Notes under the pieces: model-generated
Seen by the model: the letters and a program-made list of their open reading frames with translations, nothing else
Told to the model about the DNA's origin: nothing
Databases searched by the model: none
Assembly (NCBI GenBank): GCA_963675935.2
Contig: CAXXPV010000008.1
Span: 496,001-560,000 of the forward strand
Reading direction: 5' to 3'
Length of the DNA: 64,000 bases
DNA from: G963675935 sp963675935
GTDB lineage: Bacteria; Planctomycetota; Planctomycetia; Pirellulales; Thermoguttaceae
Position numbers and translations under genes: made by a program
Shown: positions 53,617-62,483 of the stretch, in pieces
How positions within the stretch are numbered: position 1 is the stretch's first letter
How the letters are laid out: the number at the start of each line of letters is the position of its first letter

Positions 53617-53787
53617 AAAGGGCGTAGTAAGTTGTTACGCCAAATTGACTTCTGACGTCGTCTCGATTAGGCCAGAAATCATCTTTTTTCAAAGTACGCC
53701 CGTTCGTACGCCCGGCAAGGCGTCATGGGCTATCCTTGCCTACGGAGACCACTTACGGTGCCCGACAAAGATTCTACCACATAAACC

Positions 53788-53964
53788 AAACCCGGCAAGC
53801 CTTACGAGGACTTCCCGCTCTACGCCCACACTTGCGGGCAGTGGGCCAAGAAGATTCTCGGAACGACTCATTTCTTCGGCCCATGGCGGTACCACCACGG
53901 CGCACTACGGAAGCATCTCAACGGGAAGGACGATCTCGAAGCCGGGCGGCCGGCTCGGGCGTAA
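53788..53964 (+). pseudogene. Integrase N-terminal relic
   Basis: The frame KPGKPYEDFPLYAHTCGQWA, KKILGTTHFFGPWRYHHGAL, RKHLNGKDDLEAGRPARA then stops with TAA. This matches the N-terminal AP2-like DNA-binding segment common in planctomycete integrases (KPYPDFPLFPHATGRWAKKI-like). The catalytic domain is gone. It lies just upstream of the tRNA-Ser gene (which runs on the minus strand) and shows past integration. Confidence 0.65.
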
Positions 53965-53989
53965 AGTACGCCCGCTGACGCCCTGACGG

Positions 53990-54400
53990 TGGGACAAGAA
54001 AAGGTCGAGAAAAGGTGACATCGAAAGCGCCGGTCAAAGCCGGCAAGGAGTAGCGGATGAAAGAGCCGTACGGGAAAGGGCTAGCGACCCGTCCCGGCCC
54101 TGAGTCATGCGCCGGCCATGGTAACATGACGGGTGAAGCGTTGACAAGGGCACACGTAGGCCAGCCATTGAGCTCCGAAATCATTTCTCCGGTGTGCCGA
54201 CCTTGTGATGTCATGGGGAAGGCAACACCATGAGCGACGCCAATCGCAAGCCGTTTGTGGACCTGCGCATGCGTGGAAACTCTTTGCACGGAAACCGGGA
54301 GACCCTGGACACTCTACGTTGGGGCTAAACCGCTTTCGGCGGGCAGGGAGCGTAAACGTCCCTGGCAACTTGCAACTTTCGGCCTTCCATGACAGCCCCT
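53990..54400 (+). ncRNA. Group II intron-like 5' region relic
   Basis: Sequence from about 54000 on reads like the structured 5' part of bacterial group II introns: the conserved stretch around GAGCCGTACGGGAAAGGGCT and the frame MKEPYGKGLATRPGPESCAG, then LTRAHVGQPLSSEI and HAWKLFARKPGDPGHSTLG, which recurs as spurious ORFs upstream of intron reverse transcriptases. No reverse-transcriptase gene follows, so it is a 5' fragment. Ends are not defined. Confidence 0.5.
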
Positions 54401-54414
54401 GGACTGGCCCAATT

Positions 54415-54624
54415 TCAACCCGAGACGAGATCGGCTTCGAGCGGCTGGTCTTTCTTGAACTTGCTAACGCCCATGACGCTGAAGCCGATGATGTGCCCTT
54501 GCGCGTCAACCCGCTCCATTACGGCGTCGTGCTGGGTTTCCCGCTCATAGCCGGGGGTGTCGGAGAAACGCACTTCAAGGAAATTCGCTTCCGCATCGAA
54601 CCATATTCTTACTTTGACGGCCAT
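54415..54624 (-). CDS. DUF2283 family protein
   Basis: 69 aa: MAVKVRIWFDAEANFLEVRF, SDTPGYERETQHDAVMERVD, AQGHIIGFSVMGVSKFKKDQ. This is the DUF2283 pattern (a small beta-protein of unknown function, often next to DUF4258 genes or toxin-like genes). No partner gene is visible here. The GAAGATTT bases upstream give a weak ribosome site. Confidence 0.78.
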   Translation of the reverse strand: MAVKVRIWFDAEANFLEVRFSDTPGYERETQHDAVMERVDAQGHIIGFSVMGVSKFKKDQPLEADLVSG

Positions 54625-54710
54625 AAATCTTCTCCGGCGTCACAGCCATTTTAGTCCGTTTCGATATGGCGCGCCAAGAATTGGCCCTACTTTCCCCAAC
54701 GGCTTGGACC

Positions 54711-55862
54711 TCACTGCCGAAACAGCGGCTTGAGTTCCAGCGTCTTCATCGGCAGCTTCGACGATGGGCACGAGCCGATCGCCAAATGCAACTTGAGCGT
54801 CGCCGGCTCGAAAACCATCGTCTGCACGGTCAGCCGGCCCATGTTCACCTCGTCCATCTTCTTCGCCACGTCGGCGACATTCAGCGGTTGGTCGGCCTTG
54901 CGGGCCTGGATCAATTTCTGATAGCGAGGGCACCACTTGATCACCGCCAATTCTTCGGTGCGAAAATGATTGGTGCAGGCAAGGATGCCGTCGCTGGCAT
55001 GTCGGGCGGCCACGCTCTTCGGCGTCATTTCCAACACGGCCCCGCCCGCCGGATCGCACGCCGACAGGCTCAAGATCGTGGTGCGCGGCGCGGCCCGCAA
55101 CAGCTTTTCGGCCTCCTCCACGGTCGAGCATTCCTCGAGAATCCGCCGAAAGCAGAACGTATACGGCTCGCCTTTCGGATTGAACATCGACGCGCCGTCG
55201 CGCGACAAAAACACCTCGTGGACGGCCACGGCCAGCCCCGCATCGTTCATGCCCGTCAGAGTGCCCAACATGCCCGGAAAACCGATCGAGGCGAAAGCGT
55301 GCTTTCCTTTCGGTCGGTGGACCGTAACGAGACTGTAGGAATCGAGAATGTCGAGCGTGTAAAAGTCGAGATTGCGTCCGAACAGTGGGCCTTTCGTCGC
55401 GCTGCGGTCGGCCTCGACGACGATCGCGGAGCAGGCGAACCCGCCGCGGTATACGTCGGGCAGAAAATTCCCCAAAAGACCGAGGTTGTCGTCAACGTTC
55501 AATTGTTTGCCGGCGGCGATGAGTTCGTTGCGGTGGTCGGCAGACAACTGCATCGTCAGGCCCTTGCACATCTCGATGCATTGCGGCAGTCGCTCTTTGG
55601 CCTTCGACCGCTGCTGCAATAGCTTATTGGGATACGCGGTGAGTTTCTTCACCACGTCGGCCGTCAGCGCGGCGGTCTGGCGGCCCATCTCCTCCGGCGT
55701 GCCGGCGACGATCAGCACCGGTAGATCGTTGATGTACTTCAGCTCTCCGCCTTCAAATTTTCCCTCGGTGAAACTTCGCGGCTCGGCGGCGTTGGCGAAC
55801 GCGACCGACGCAACCAAGAGCCATAGACCACCGAGCGTTCTGACGACTGGATTGAATTGCAT
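54711..55862 (-). CDS. Exported C45-type NTN hydrolase / acyltransferase-like protein
   Basis: 383 aa from MQFNPVVRT at 55862; 5 more residues are possible. A signal peptide (GLWLLVASVAFANAAE) sends it out of the cytoplasm. The family is C45 peptidase-like (acyl-CoA:6-aminopenicillanic acid acyltransferase and related phospholipase B-like proteins). The processing and nucleophile cysteine is in GGFACSAIVVEADRS; downstream GPLFGRNLDFYTL, GMLGTLTGMNDAGLAVAVHE and CTNHF are the usual conserved elements. It should self-cleave before that cysteine and then hydrolyse an amide bond. The substrate is unknown. It is a single gene. Confidence 0.82.
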   Translation of the reverse strand: MQFNPVVRTLGGLWLLVASVAFANAAEPRSFTEGKFEGGELKYINDLPVLIVAGTPEEMGRQTAALTADVVKKLTAYPNKLLQQRSKAKERLPQCIEMCKGLTMQLSADHRNELIAAGKQLNVDDNLGLLGNFLPDVYRGGFACSAIVVEADRSATKGPLFGRNLDFYTLDILDSYSLVTVHRPKGKHAFASIGFPGMLGTLTGMNDAGLAVAVHEVFLSRDGASMFNPKGEPYTFCFRRILEECSTVEEAEKLLRAAPRTTILSLSACDPAGGAVLEMTPKSVAARHASDGILACTNHFRTEELAVIKWCPRYQKLIQARKADQPLNVADVAKKMDEVNMGRLTVQTMVFEPATLKLHLAIGSCPSSKLPMKTLELKPLFRQ

Positions 55863-55986
55863 GGAGTTCCGGCCCATCCGTTGTTTGAGAAATTTCCGCT
55901 GGAAAAACCGCCGTGACGGCGCCCTGGCCTATTATACGGTTCGGCAGCCGGTTAAAAAAGTCTGCGGGAACGGAATAATTTCCGTT

Positions 55987-57117
55987 CTACATGGATTCCT
56001 TCGTCGCGCCGAACCGCCAGAAACACCAGGCCGCCACCCCGACGGCTGCCCCGCCCAGATGCGCCAGGGCCGCCACGTTGCCGATGCCCATCTGCTCCTC
56101 AAACGCATAAAAAAATTGAAGAAGAAACCAAAAAAGCATCGCCACGTAGGCCGGGAAACGGATCCAGCGAAAATAGAACCCATAGCGCAACATCATCCCC
56201 AATTGGGCATGCGGAAACCGCAGGGCGTAGAAGACGATGACGCCCGAAATCCCGCCGCTCGCCCCGATGCTCGGTATCATGCTATGCGCGCCGTGAAGGT
56301 TGCCCAACACGTGACACACGTCGCCGACCAGCGCGGACACCGCGATCAACAAGGCATAGCGCCATCGCCCAAGATCGTCTTCCACGTTGTCGCCGAAGAT
56401 CAGAAGGAAATACACGTTTCCAATCAAGTGCAACCAGCCGCCGTGCAGGAAGAAATTGGTGGCGAACGTCAGTCCGCCGTAGCGCCACGGATCGCCGGGC
56501 ACGAGTCCCCACGTATCGATGACCACGCGAAGATTCGACACGGTCATCGCGAAAATCGCGACCAGCACGGCCGACAGCCCCCAGGTTAGCCATGGCCAAC
56601 AATTGACCGCCGGTCCATTTTGTTCGATCGGCATTCCGAGCATGGCGGGCAACCATCGCCACGGCTCGTCCAGTGGCGGCCCATCGTCGCTTTCCGCTTC
56701 CGCTTTTGATGCCAGCATTTGCACTTCTCGAATAGCGAGCTTTTCACGCGCTGGCTGCGGCAATGTTTTTTCTTCCGCGACTTTTGGAGCCGAGGGGAAC
56801 TGCTCGAATTCGGCCGGATCGAACCATGCGAATTGGCAGCCCGCGCAAACATCCAAGCGAAGCGCCGAACCCGAGGAAGACGGCCCAATCGGCAGCGACA
56901 CCTCGACGGTCGGCTGGTCGCACACAGGGCACTTTGCGCCGGGCGTTCCCGTTTTGTCGTGCGATTGAATCCAAAGCGATCGAACGGCGTCTTTCGAGCC
57001 GTCGTGGCGCAGCAACGCCAATGCGACGGCTCGGCCGTTGCACTTGGGACAGACGAAGCACACGCCGTGTTCGGTCGTCGCTCGGTTCAGACGCACGCGG
57101 CATCGGGGGCATCGCAT
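55987..57117 (-). CDS. Rhomboid protease with N-terminal zinc ribbons
   Basis: 376 aa from MRCPRC at 57117. Residues 1-120 hold zinc-ribbon pairs: MRCPRC...CFVCPKC, then AKCPVC...LDVCAGCQFAWFD. The C-terminal half is a rhomboid domain: FLHGGWLHLIGNVYFLLIFG (HxxxxHxxxN-type start), serine in GASGGISGVIVFY and histidine in AALAHLGGAAVG. It cleaves within membrane helices of unknown targets. The zinc part may bind nucleic acid or protein. This fused arrangement occurs in planctomycetes. An alternative start 9 bp earlier is possible. Confidence 0.87.
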   Translation of the reverse strand: MRCPRCRVRLNRATTEHGVCFVCPKCNGRAVALALLRHDGSKDAVRSLWIQSHDKTGTPGAKCPVCDQPTVEVSLPIGPSSSGSALRLDVCAGCQFAWFDPAEFEQFPSAPKVAEEKTLPQPAREKLAIREVQMLASKAEAESDDGPPLDEPWRWLPAMLGMPIEQNGPAVNCWPWLTWGLSAVLVAIFAMTVSNLRVVIDTWGLVPGDPWRYGGLTFATNFFLHGGWLHLIGNVYFLLIFGDNVEDDLGRWRYALLIAVSALVGDVCHVLGNLHGAHSMIPSIGASGGISGVIVFYALRFPHAQLGMMLRYGFYFRWIRFPAYVAMLFWFLLQFFYAFEEQMGIGNVAALAHLGGAAVGVAAWCFWRFGATKESM

Positions 57118-57242
57118 GGCGGGCATTATCGACGTTCCGACGACAGACGGCAAGGGTGTCCAATATCTCCAAGATCAACGACGCGATCCCACGGGAGCCG
57201 AGAAGACGAGAATCGCCGGGCGAAACCGCAAGCGGTTCTTGC

Positions 57243-57545
57243 TCATCCATCCTCGCCCAGGAGCCGCTCGAAATGCGTGCCGACCTCGAAGAGAATCAGG
57301 TCGGAACATTGCGGATCGCGGACGAACAGCCGCAATTGATTCTCGTGGCTGTGGATCAAAAAGCGATGTCCGCGGAAGACGAAATCGAGCCAGGGGCGGA
57401 CCGCTTCGTTGTCGCCGATAAAGTTGACAATCCTTGCGTCGCCGAGAAGCAGCACGTGGTCGCGGACGACCTCCCAAGGAGCGAGCCTCGGCAGTCGGGC
57501 AAAATGGCGCGAGCCATCGGGCGTTCGTTCGTCTATGAGTATCAT
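57243..57545 (-). CDS. Hypothetical protein
   Basis: 100 aa from ATG 57545 (MILIDERTPDGSRHFARLPR; LAPWEVVRDHVLLLGDARIV; NFIGDNEAVRPWLDFVFRGH; RFLIHSHENQLRLFVRDPQC). Alternating strand pattern suggests a small beta-rich protein. No family recognised. A perfect 18-bp palindrome lies 26 bp upstream and could control it. Confidence 0.6.
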   Translation of the reverse strand: MILIDERTPDGSRHFARLPRLAPWEVVRDHVLLLGDARIVNFIGDNEAVRPWLDFVFRGHRFLIHSHENQLRLFVRDPQCSDLILFEVGTHFERLLGEDG

Positions 57546-57571
57546 AGTGTCCACAAGATTAGCAGACACCA

Positions 57572-57589
57572 GTGACAACATGTTGTCAC
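57572..57589. promoter_or_regulatory. Perfect 18-bp palindrome GTGACAACATGTTGTCAC
   Basis: It lies upstream of the small hypothetical gene (start 57545, minus strand). The symmetry is exact. The form fits a dimeric repressor site. No clear -10/-35 pair was identified around it. Confidence 0.6.
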
Positions 57590-57673
57590 CCCAACCGAGA
57601 GTTGCACATATTTTCCAATGCGGGGAGCATTGGAATGTTTATTGACCCTCAGAAAACAAATGTCGGGTGCGTT

Positions 57674-57753
57674 GTTTAGCCGGCGAACTTGTTCGCCGCG
57701 GTTGTTCGCAATTTCAGCCAAAACGACGCAGCGAGTAAACTCGCCGGCTAAAC
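57674..57753. repeat. Inverted repeat GTTTAGCCGGCGA / TCGCCGGCTAAAC
   Basis: 13-bp perfect arms 54 bp apart, with further partial pairing inside (GAACTTGTTCGCCG / GCGAGTAAACTC). It belongs to a class of dispersed palindromes common in planctomycete genomes. Confidence 0.75.
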
Positions 57754-57799
57754 GGGTTCATGCGACACTACTTTTCTGACAGCCAATAGCCGGCCAGAT

Positions 57800-57893
57800 A
57801 ATCAATGCCAGCATCGTTGACGATGGAAAGCACATTCCGCGGGCCGCCCAGCCCACGGCTATTGCAACACGTCAAAACAAGTCAATCTGACAG
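57800..57893. repeat. Duplicated sequence of unknown role, copy 1
   Basis: About 94 bp related to 59928-60003. Shared blocks: GATGGAAA, GCATTCCGCGGGCC-like, CGGCTATT, ACAAC/GCAACAC and ATCAATCTGACAG. Copy 1 carries a few extra bases. No coding sense. Confidence 0.65.
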
Positions 57894-58148
57894 ACAAGAG
57901 GTGGATTGCGACGGGCCCAAAAAAGAGAAGGAGACAGACATCACTCGCCGGAGAGTGCGCACAAGCGCGCCATCACCGGCGACTGGAGCCGCCTCCTACA
58001 CATCGGAACTCGCGCGTGGCTCGCACGAAACGAACCAAGACAGTTTTTCTCGAGTGAAAAACGCCTTGCTACATTCCATGCAGGGTGAATAACCGGACGC
58101 TGGAAGCTGACGGCAAATCGCACCGACAACCAATCCAGCCGCCAACGA
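57894..58148. other. No gene recognised
   Basis: Plus-strand frames are short and lack features. The region lies 3' of the RRM gene. No terminator with a T-run is clear. Confidence 0.4.
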
Positions 58149-58520
58149 TTACCACTCGTCGCGTCCGCGACCGCCGCCACTGCGACCGCCGCCGCCGCCA
58201 CTGCGACCGCCGCGTCCGCCACCGCCTCCGCCGTATCCGCCGCGACCGCCACCGCCGCCGCCACTGCGCGCCGGCTTGTCTTCGGCCTCGTTCACCTTGA
58301 TGGTACGGCCGTCCAATTCGGTGCCGTCCATCTCGGCGATTGCCTTCGTGGCGCCCTCGTCATTCGAGAACGTGACGAACCCGAAGCCGCGGGAGCGGCC
58401 GGTTTCACGGTCCGTAATGACCTTGGCCTCGACGATCTCGCCAAACTGAGAGAAAGCACCGTGCAGACCATCGTCCGTCGTGCCCCAGCTCAACCCACCG
58501 ACAAACAGTTTCTTCGACAT
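58149..58520 (-). CDS. Glycine-rich RRM RNA-binding protein
   Basis: 123 aa. One RNA recognition motif: RNP2 KLFVGGLSW (residues 4-12) and RNP1 RGFGFVTF (about 44-51), followed by a Gly/Arg tail (GGGGGGRGGYGGGGGGRGGR and on). Bacterial RRM proteins of this type, also in cyanobacteria and planctomycetes, bind RNA and are often cold-induced. The start MSKKLFVGG is typical. Single gene. Confidence 0.93.
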   Translation of the reverse strand: MSKKLFVGGLSWGTTDDGLHGAFSQFGEIVEAKVITDRETGRSRGFGFVTFSNDEGATKAIAEMDGTELDGRTIKVNEAEDKPARSGGGGGGRGGYGGGGGGRGGRSGGGGGRSGGGRGRDEW

Positions 58521-58812
58521 CCCTCTGGTAACTCCTTCTGCGGCACTGACGTGGAAAACGGCAGCGCCTCTAATGGTACAAACGGGTTTCGTGGGTTTGA
58601 GGCCCTCGCTCCCCGAGGGCAGCCCCGACGGCCGCCACTGGTCTTACAAAGCATACCAGCTTCACAGTTCCATGCAACAGGAAACGCATGGAAATCGCCA
58701 AGAATTCAATCCTTTTTTCGCAACAACACCCCTACTGAGTGGGGGAAAATTCAACATTTCCTCTGGAATTGATTATCGGAAGCCGCTAGAACTATGCCCT
58801 ACGTAAATTTCA

Positions 58813-59565
58813 ATGAAATCAACCATGACGCCGATTGCTGCGAAACTGATGAATTTTGTCCGATCCCCCGCCTTTTGGATTCCCGCAGCCGTGCTGACCG
58901 CAGCTACCGTGCTGTTTTCATGCACCGACCTCGACGTGGCGTTGATTCAGCCGTTTTTCTCGAAGCACGCGATCGAACAGAGCGACTTCGCCCGCTTTCC
59001 GCTCGGGGCGGGTCTGCCGTGGAAACCCATTCGCGATTGGGGCATCTATCCGGCGTGGGCGCTCGGCTGCGGCGGTCTGCTCGTCTGGTTCGTGAGTTTC
59101 GTTTGGGCGAGGCTGAAACCCTGGCGTGATCCGGGCTTGTTTCTCTTCCTGGCATTGTTCATTGGTCCCGGCATTCTCGTCAATAGCGTGTTGAAGCCCT
59201 GCTGGGACCGCCCTCGCCCGAAGCAGACCGTGCCGTTTGGCGGCCCGTGCGAGTTTTTGCCCGTCTGGCAGCCGGGCGATGGCGACAGCGATGGCGACGG
59301 CCATTTTTCCTTCCCGAGCGGGCACGCCGCGGCGGGCTTCTTTCTGATGACGCCAGCGTTTTTCTTATATCCTGGTCGGCCGCGGATGGCCCTGGCCGTC
59401 TTGCTGCTGGGTCTTGCCGCCGGAATGACGATCGGCATTGCGCGAATGGCAGCGGGCTGCCACTTTCCCAGCGACGTGTTATGGTCGGCCGGCGTGGTCT
59501 ATTTCACTGGCCTGATTTTGGCCGTGCCATTTCGGTTTGGAAAAGATGACATTCACCCGGCTTAG
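58813..59565 (+). CDS. PAP2-family membrane phosphatase
   Basis: 250 aa with about six membrane helices. The phosphatase motifs are KPCWDRPRP (C1), FSFPSGHAAAGF (C2) and ARMAAGCHFPSDVLWS (C3), with the catalytic histidines in PSGH and GCHFPSD. The family dephosphorylates lipid phosphates such as phosphatidic acid or undecaprenyl pyrophosphate. The loop before C2 is long and acidic (GDGDSDGDGH). The start could also be four residues later. No operon partner. Confidence 0.9.
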   Translation: MKSTMTPIAAKLMNFVRSPAFWIPAAVLTAATVLFSCTDLDVALIQPFFSKHAIEQSDFARFPLGAGLPWKPIRDWGIYPAWALGCGGLLVWFVSFVWARLKPWRDPGLFLFLALFIGPGILVNSVLKPCWDRPRPKQTVPFGGPCEFLPVWQPGDGDSDGDGHFSFPSGHAAAGFFLMTPAFFLYPGRPRMALAVLLLGLAAGMTIGIARMAAGCHFPSDVLWSAGVVYFTGLILAVPFRFGKDDIHPA

Positions 59566-59593
59566 GATCGGCGAATCAATAACTGTCGTGGGG

Positions 59594-59715
59594 TAACCGT
59601 TCACGGGGTAGCCGTCATTCTGAGCGCAGCGAAGAATCTCTCGTGGAATCGCGGCCCAGACGAGATTCTTCGCTACGCTAAGAATGACGATGTTTTCCCA
59701 GCCCGTGAACGGTTA
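59594..59715. repeat. Nested inverted repeats, outer TAACCGTTCACGGG, inner gtcattctgagcg
   Basis: Outer 14-bp arms at 59594-59607 and 59702-59715 enclose an inner hairpin (59614-59688) of the same GTCATTCTGAGCGCAGCGAA family that is inserted in the ABC permease. One element may have inserted into another. Confidence 0.75.
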
Positions 59716-59718
59716 CGT

Positions 59719-59786
59719 CGTGGGGCAGGTTGCCAACCTGCCATGTCAGCCTCCAGTTTTAGGGCAGGTTGGCAACCTGCCCCACG
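59719..59786. repeat. Inverted repeat CGTGGGGCAGGTTGCCAACC
   Basis: Arms CGTGGGGCAGGTTGCCAACC and GGTTGGCAACCTGCCCCACG are exact complements; each arm also has the short symmetric core GGTTGCCAACC. It directly follows the nested repeat and precedes the 60.1-kb gene. Confidence 0.85.
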
Positions 59787-59890
59787 CAAAATCCGACAGT
59801 TATTGATTCGCCAACCCTTAGACTTGGATTCATCAAGAATATCTTGCCGAATTGGTCGTGATTGAAATCGGCAACGAATTCCTCTATAAT

Positions 59891-60003
59891 AACCATCAGC
59901 TGTAAGGTTAACCATCAGCTGTAAGGTAATAAATGTCGGCGTCTGTTGATGATGGAAACCGCATTCCGCGGGCCCGGCTATTACAACATTATCAATCTGA
60001 CAG
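59891..60003. repeat. Tandem 18-bp repeat and duplicated sequence copy 2
   Basis: ACCATCAGCTGTAAGGTT occurs twice in a row (about 59891-59929). It is followed by 59928-60003, the second copy of the element at 57800-57893 (GATGGAAACCGCATTCCGCG; ATCAATCTGACAG). Confidence 0.7.
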
Positions 60004-60135
60004 TTAATAATGGAACACACCTTGAAACCATGCAGCGTTGAATGATTTTCGTTGTTGGCTTGGCTGTTTTCCCCGCCTTGCAGCCAATCAGCCATTCCCA
60101 TCCCCCTGTCTCGCTCCAACCACGGTCATTCCCCC

Positions 60136-62472
60136 ATGAGATTGCACTCGTACGCCCTGCTTCTCCTCGCCGTCGCGTCATTCGCGTTAGCCAACGATGG
60201 CTCCGTCGGCACGGCCGCCGACAGCAAAGCCGACCGTAAAAGCACACCGACCCTCCGAGCCTTCGCCGAGGAGGCCGCCAAGGAGTATGGCGAACCCGGC
60301 GCCAAGGCTGCGGCCTTTCTCGTCGCCGGCATGCCCGCCCGAGACCGCCAATCGCTGACCAAGGACTTTTTGATGGAAAACCTGCGTCTTGCGTTTCGAG
60401 CGCGCGAGACATTCCCGTGGTGCAAGCAGGCGTCAGAGGACTTGTTCCTCGATTGCGTGTTGCCCTACGCCCAACTCGATGAGCCACGCGACCCGTGGCG
60501 GCCCATGTTTTTCGAGATGTGCGGCGAGATGGTTAAGGGCTGCAAGACGGCCACCGAAGCCGTGCAAAAGCTCAACGGCGAGCTGTTCGCAAAAATCAAG
60601 GTGAAGTACAGCACCGGGCGCAAGCGTCCCAACCAGAGTCCGCGTGAATCGATCGAGCAAGGCATGGCGAGTTGCACGGGGCTTTCCATCATTCTTGCCG
60701 ATGCCTGCCGCAGCGTGGGCATTCCCGCTCGCATCGCCGGCACGGCCCTGTGGACCAACAAAAAAGGCAACCACACGTGGGTCGAAATTTGGGACGGGGC
60801 CTGGCATTTCGCCGGCGCCGCCGAACCCGACCCCAACGGCCTCGACCGCGGCTGGTTCGCCGGCGATGCCGCGAAGGCCGTGGCCGATGATCCGCTCTAC
60901 GCGATTTGGGCCAATTCCTGGCATCCCGGCAAAAACCATTTTCCGCTGGCTTGGGATCCGTTCGACCGCTCCGTGCCCGCGGTGAACGTCACCGACCGAT
61001 ACACCGGGGGAGTGAAGAACAAGTCGCCCGACGCTGCCACGAAGCCGGCCGTGGCCACCGTCCACCTGCGGGTATTGGACGATTCCGGCAAGCGTGTGGT
61101 CGCTCGGGTCGAGTGGTTGGACAAGAGCGGCAAGTTCATCGGGTCGGTTATGACGAAGGCCGGCACCGCCGATCTCAACAACATGCCCGCTTTCGAGATG
61201 AAGCCCGGCGTCGCGCATCTCCTTCGCGTGGTGCGTGACGAGGAAGCCCGCGATTTCCCCCTGCCGGCCCGGAAAGCCGGCGACAGCACGCTCGATCTCC
61301 AATGGAAGAAGGGCAAGCCGGTGGACGCCAGCCCTGCCATGCGATCGTTGCGTAAATGGTTGTGCCAAACGGCCGAGGGGTCGTTGGACGCCATTCCGCC
61401 CGCGGCGTTGACCAAAGCAGAAGCCGAAGCTGCGGTGGACCTTGTGTGGGACAAGTGGCGTGCCAGGCAGATACCGGCGCGTTTCGCCGAAATGAAGGAC
61501 AACGTCCTCACGATTGGCGACAAAAAAATGCGGCTTTTGGCCCGCGTTTTCGGCAAGCCGCCGGCCGACGGGCGCAGTCTCTGGATTTCGATGCACGGCG
61601 GCGGCGGCGCTCCCGCCGAAGTGAACGACCAGCAATGGCAGAACCAGATTCGCCTCTACGAACCGCCGGAAGGCATTTACATCGCTCCCCGCGCCCCGAC
61701 CGACGGTTGGAACCTCTGGCATGAAGGTTCTATCGACGATTTCTTTGATCGATTGATCGAGAACTGCGTAATGTTGGCCGGCGTCAATCCCGACAAGGTC
61801 TATCTGATGGGCTATTCGGCCGGCGGCGACGGCGTTTATCAACTCGCGCCGCGCATGGCTGACCGCTTCGCCGCGGCGTCGATGATGGCCGGCCACCCGA
61901 ACGACGCTTCGCCGCTGGGCCTGCGCAATTTGCCCTTCGCACTTTTCACGGGCGCGGACGATTCCGCCTATGGCCGCAATAAGGTCACCGCGGATTGGGG
62001 TAAAAAGCTCGACGAGCTTGCCAAGCAGGATCCCGGCGGCTACCCGCACCGGCTGAACGTCTATCCCGGCCTCGGCCATTGGATGAATCGCAAGGACGCG
62101 GAATCGGTGCCGTGGATGGCCAAACTCACCCGCGATCCTTGGCCGAAAAAAGTCGTGTGGTGTCAGTCCAGCCGTCTCCACGACCGTTTCTATTGGCTCG
62201 GCTTGCCCGCCGGGGTCGCCAAACCAGGCATGACCATCCGCGCCGGCGTCGAAAACAATGTCATCACGATTGACGCGCCCGACGTATCGAGTCTCGTTTT
62301 GCGTCTCAACGACCGGCTGGTCGATCTGGAACAACCGCTCACGGTGCGGCTCAACGGCAAGACGGTTTTCGAGGGCAAGGCGACGCGCCAAGCCGGCGTG
62401 ATCCTCAAGTCGCTCGAACAACGCGGCGATCCGCACAGCGCCGCCACGGCGTTGCTGGAAGTGAAGAAATAA
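60136..62472 (+). CDS. Exported transglutaminase-like + alpha/beta-hydrolase fusion
   Basis: 778 aa from ATG 60136, where a signal peptide begins (MRLHSYALLLLAVASFALAN). Residues about 150-260 are a transglutaminase-like domain: Cys in GMASCTGLSIILADACRSVG (about 180), His in GNHTWVEIWDGAW (about 213), then a Pro-containing AEPDPNG. Residues about 470-700 are an esterase/PHB-depolymerase-like hydrolase: nucleophile serine in LMGYSAGGDGVYQL (about 561), GADDSAYG and final histidine in PGLGHWMNRK. A short C-terminal domain follows. The two active folds in one exported chain suggest a cell-wall or polymer-processing role; the substrate is unknown. The next gene is 11 bp on. Confidence 0.82.
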   Translation: MRLHSYALLLLAVASFALANDGSVGTAADSKADRKSTPTLRAFAEEAAKEYGEPGAKAAAFLVAGMPARDRQSLTKDFLMENLRLAFRARETFPWCKQASEDLFLDCVLPYAQLDEPRDPWRPMFFEMCGEMVKGCKTATEAVQKLNGELFAKIKVKYSTGRKRPNQSPRESIEQGMASCTGLSIILADACRSVGIPARIAGTALWTNKKGNHTWVEIWDGAWHFAGAAEPDPNGLDRGWFAGDAAKAVADDPLYAIWANSWHPGKNHFPLAWDPFDRSVPAVNVTDRYTGGVKNKSPDAATKPAVATVHLRVLDDSGKRVVARVEWLDKSGKFIGSVMTKAGTADLNNMPAFEMKPGVAHLLRVVRDEEARDFPLPARKAGDSTLDLQWKKGKPVDASPAMRSLRKWLCQTAEGSLDAIPPAALTKAEAEAAVDLVWDKWRARQIPARFAEMKDNVLTIGDKKMRLLARVFGKPPADGRSLWISMHGGGGAPAEVNDQQWQNQIRLYEPPEGIYIAPRAPTDGWNLWHEGSIDDFFDRLIENCVMLAGVNPDKVYLMGYSAGGDGVYQLAPRMADRFAAASMMAGHPNDASPLGLRNLPFALFTGADDSAYGRNKVTADWGKKLDELAKQDPGGYPHRLNVYPGLGHWMNRKDAESVPWMAKLTRDPWPKKVVWCQSSRLHDRFYWLGLPAGVAKPGMTIRAGVENNVITIDAPDVSSLVLRLNDRLVDLEQPLTVRLNGKTVFEGKATRQAGVILKSLEQRGDPHSAATALLEVKK

Positions 62473-62483
62473 CGGAGGTCGTG

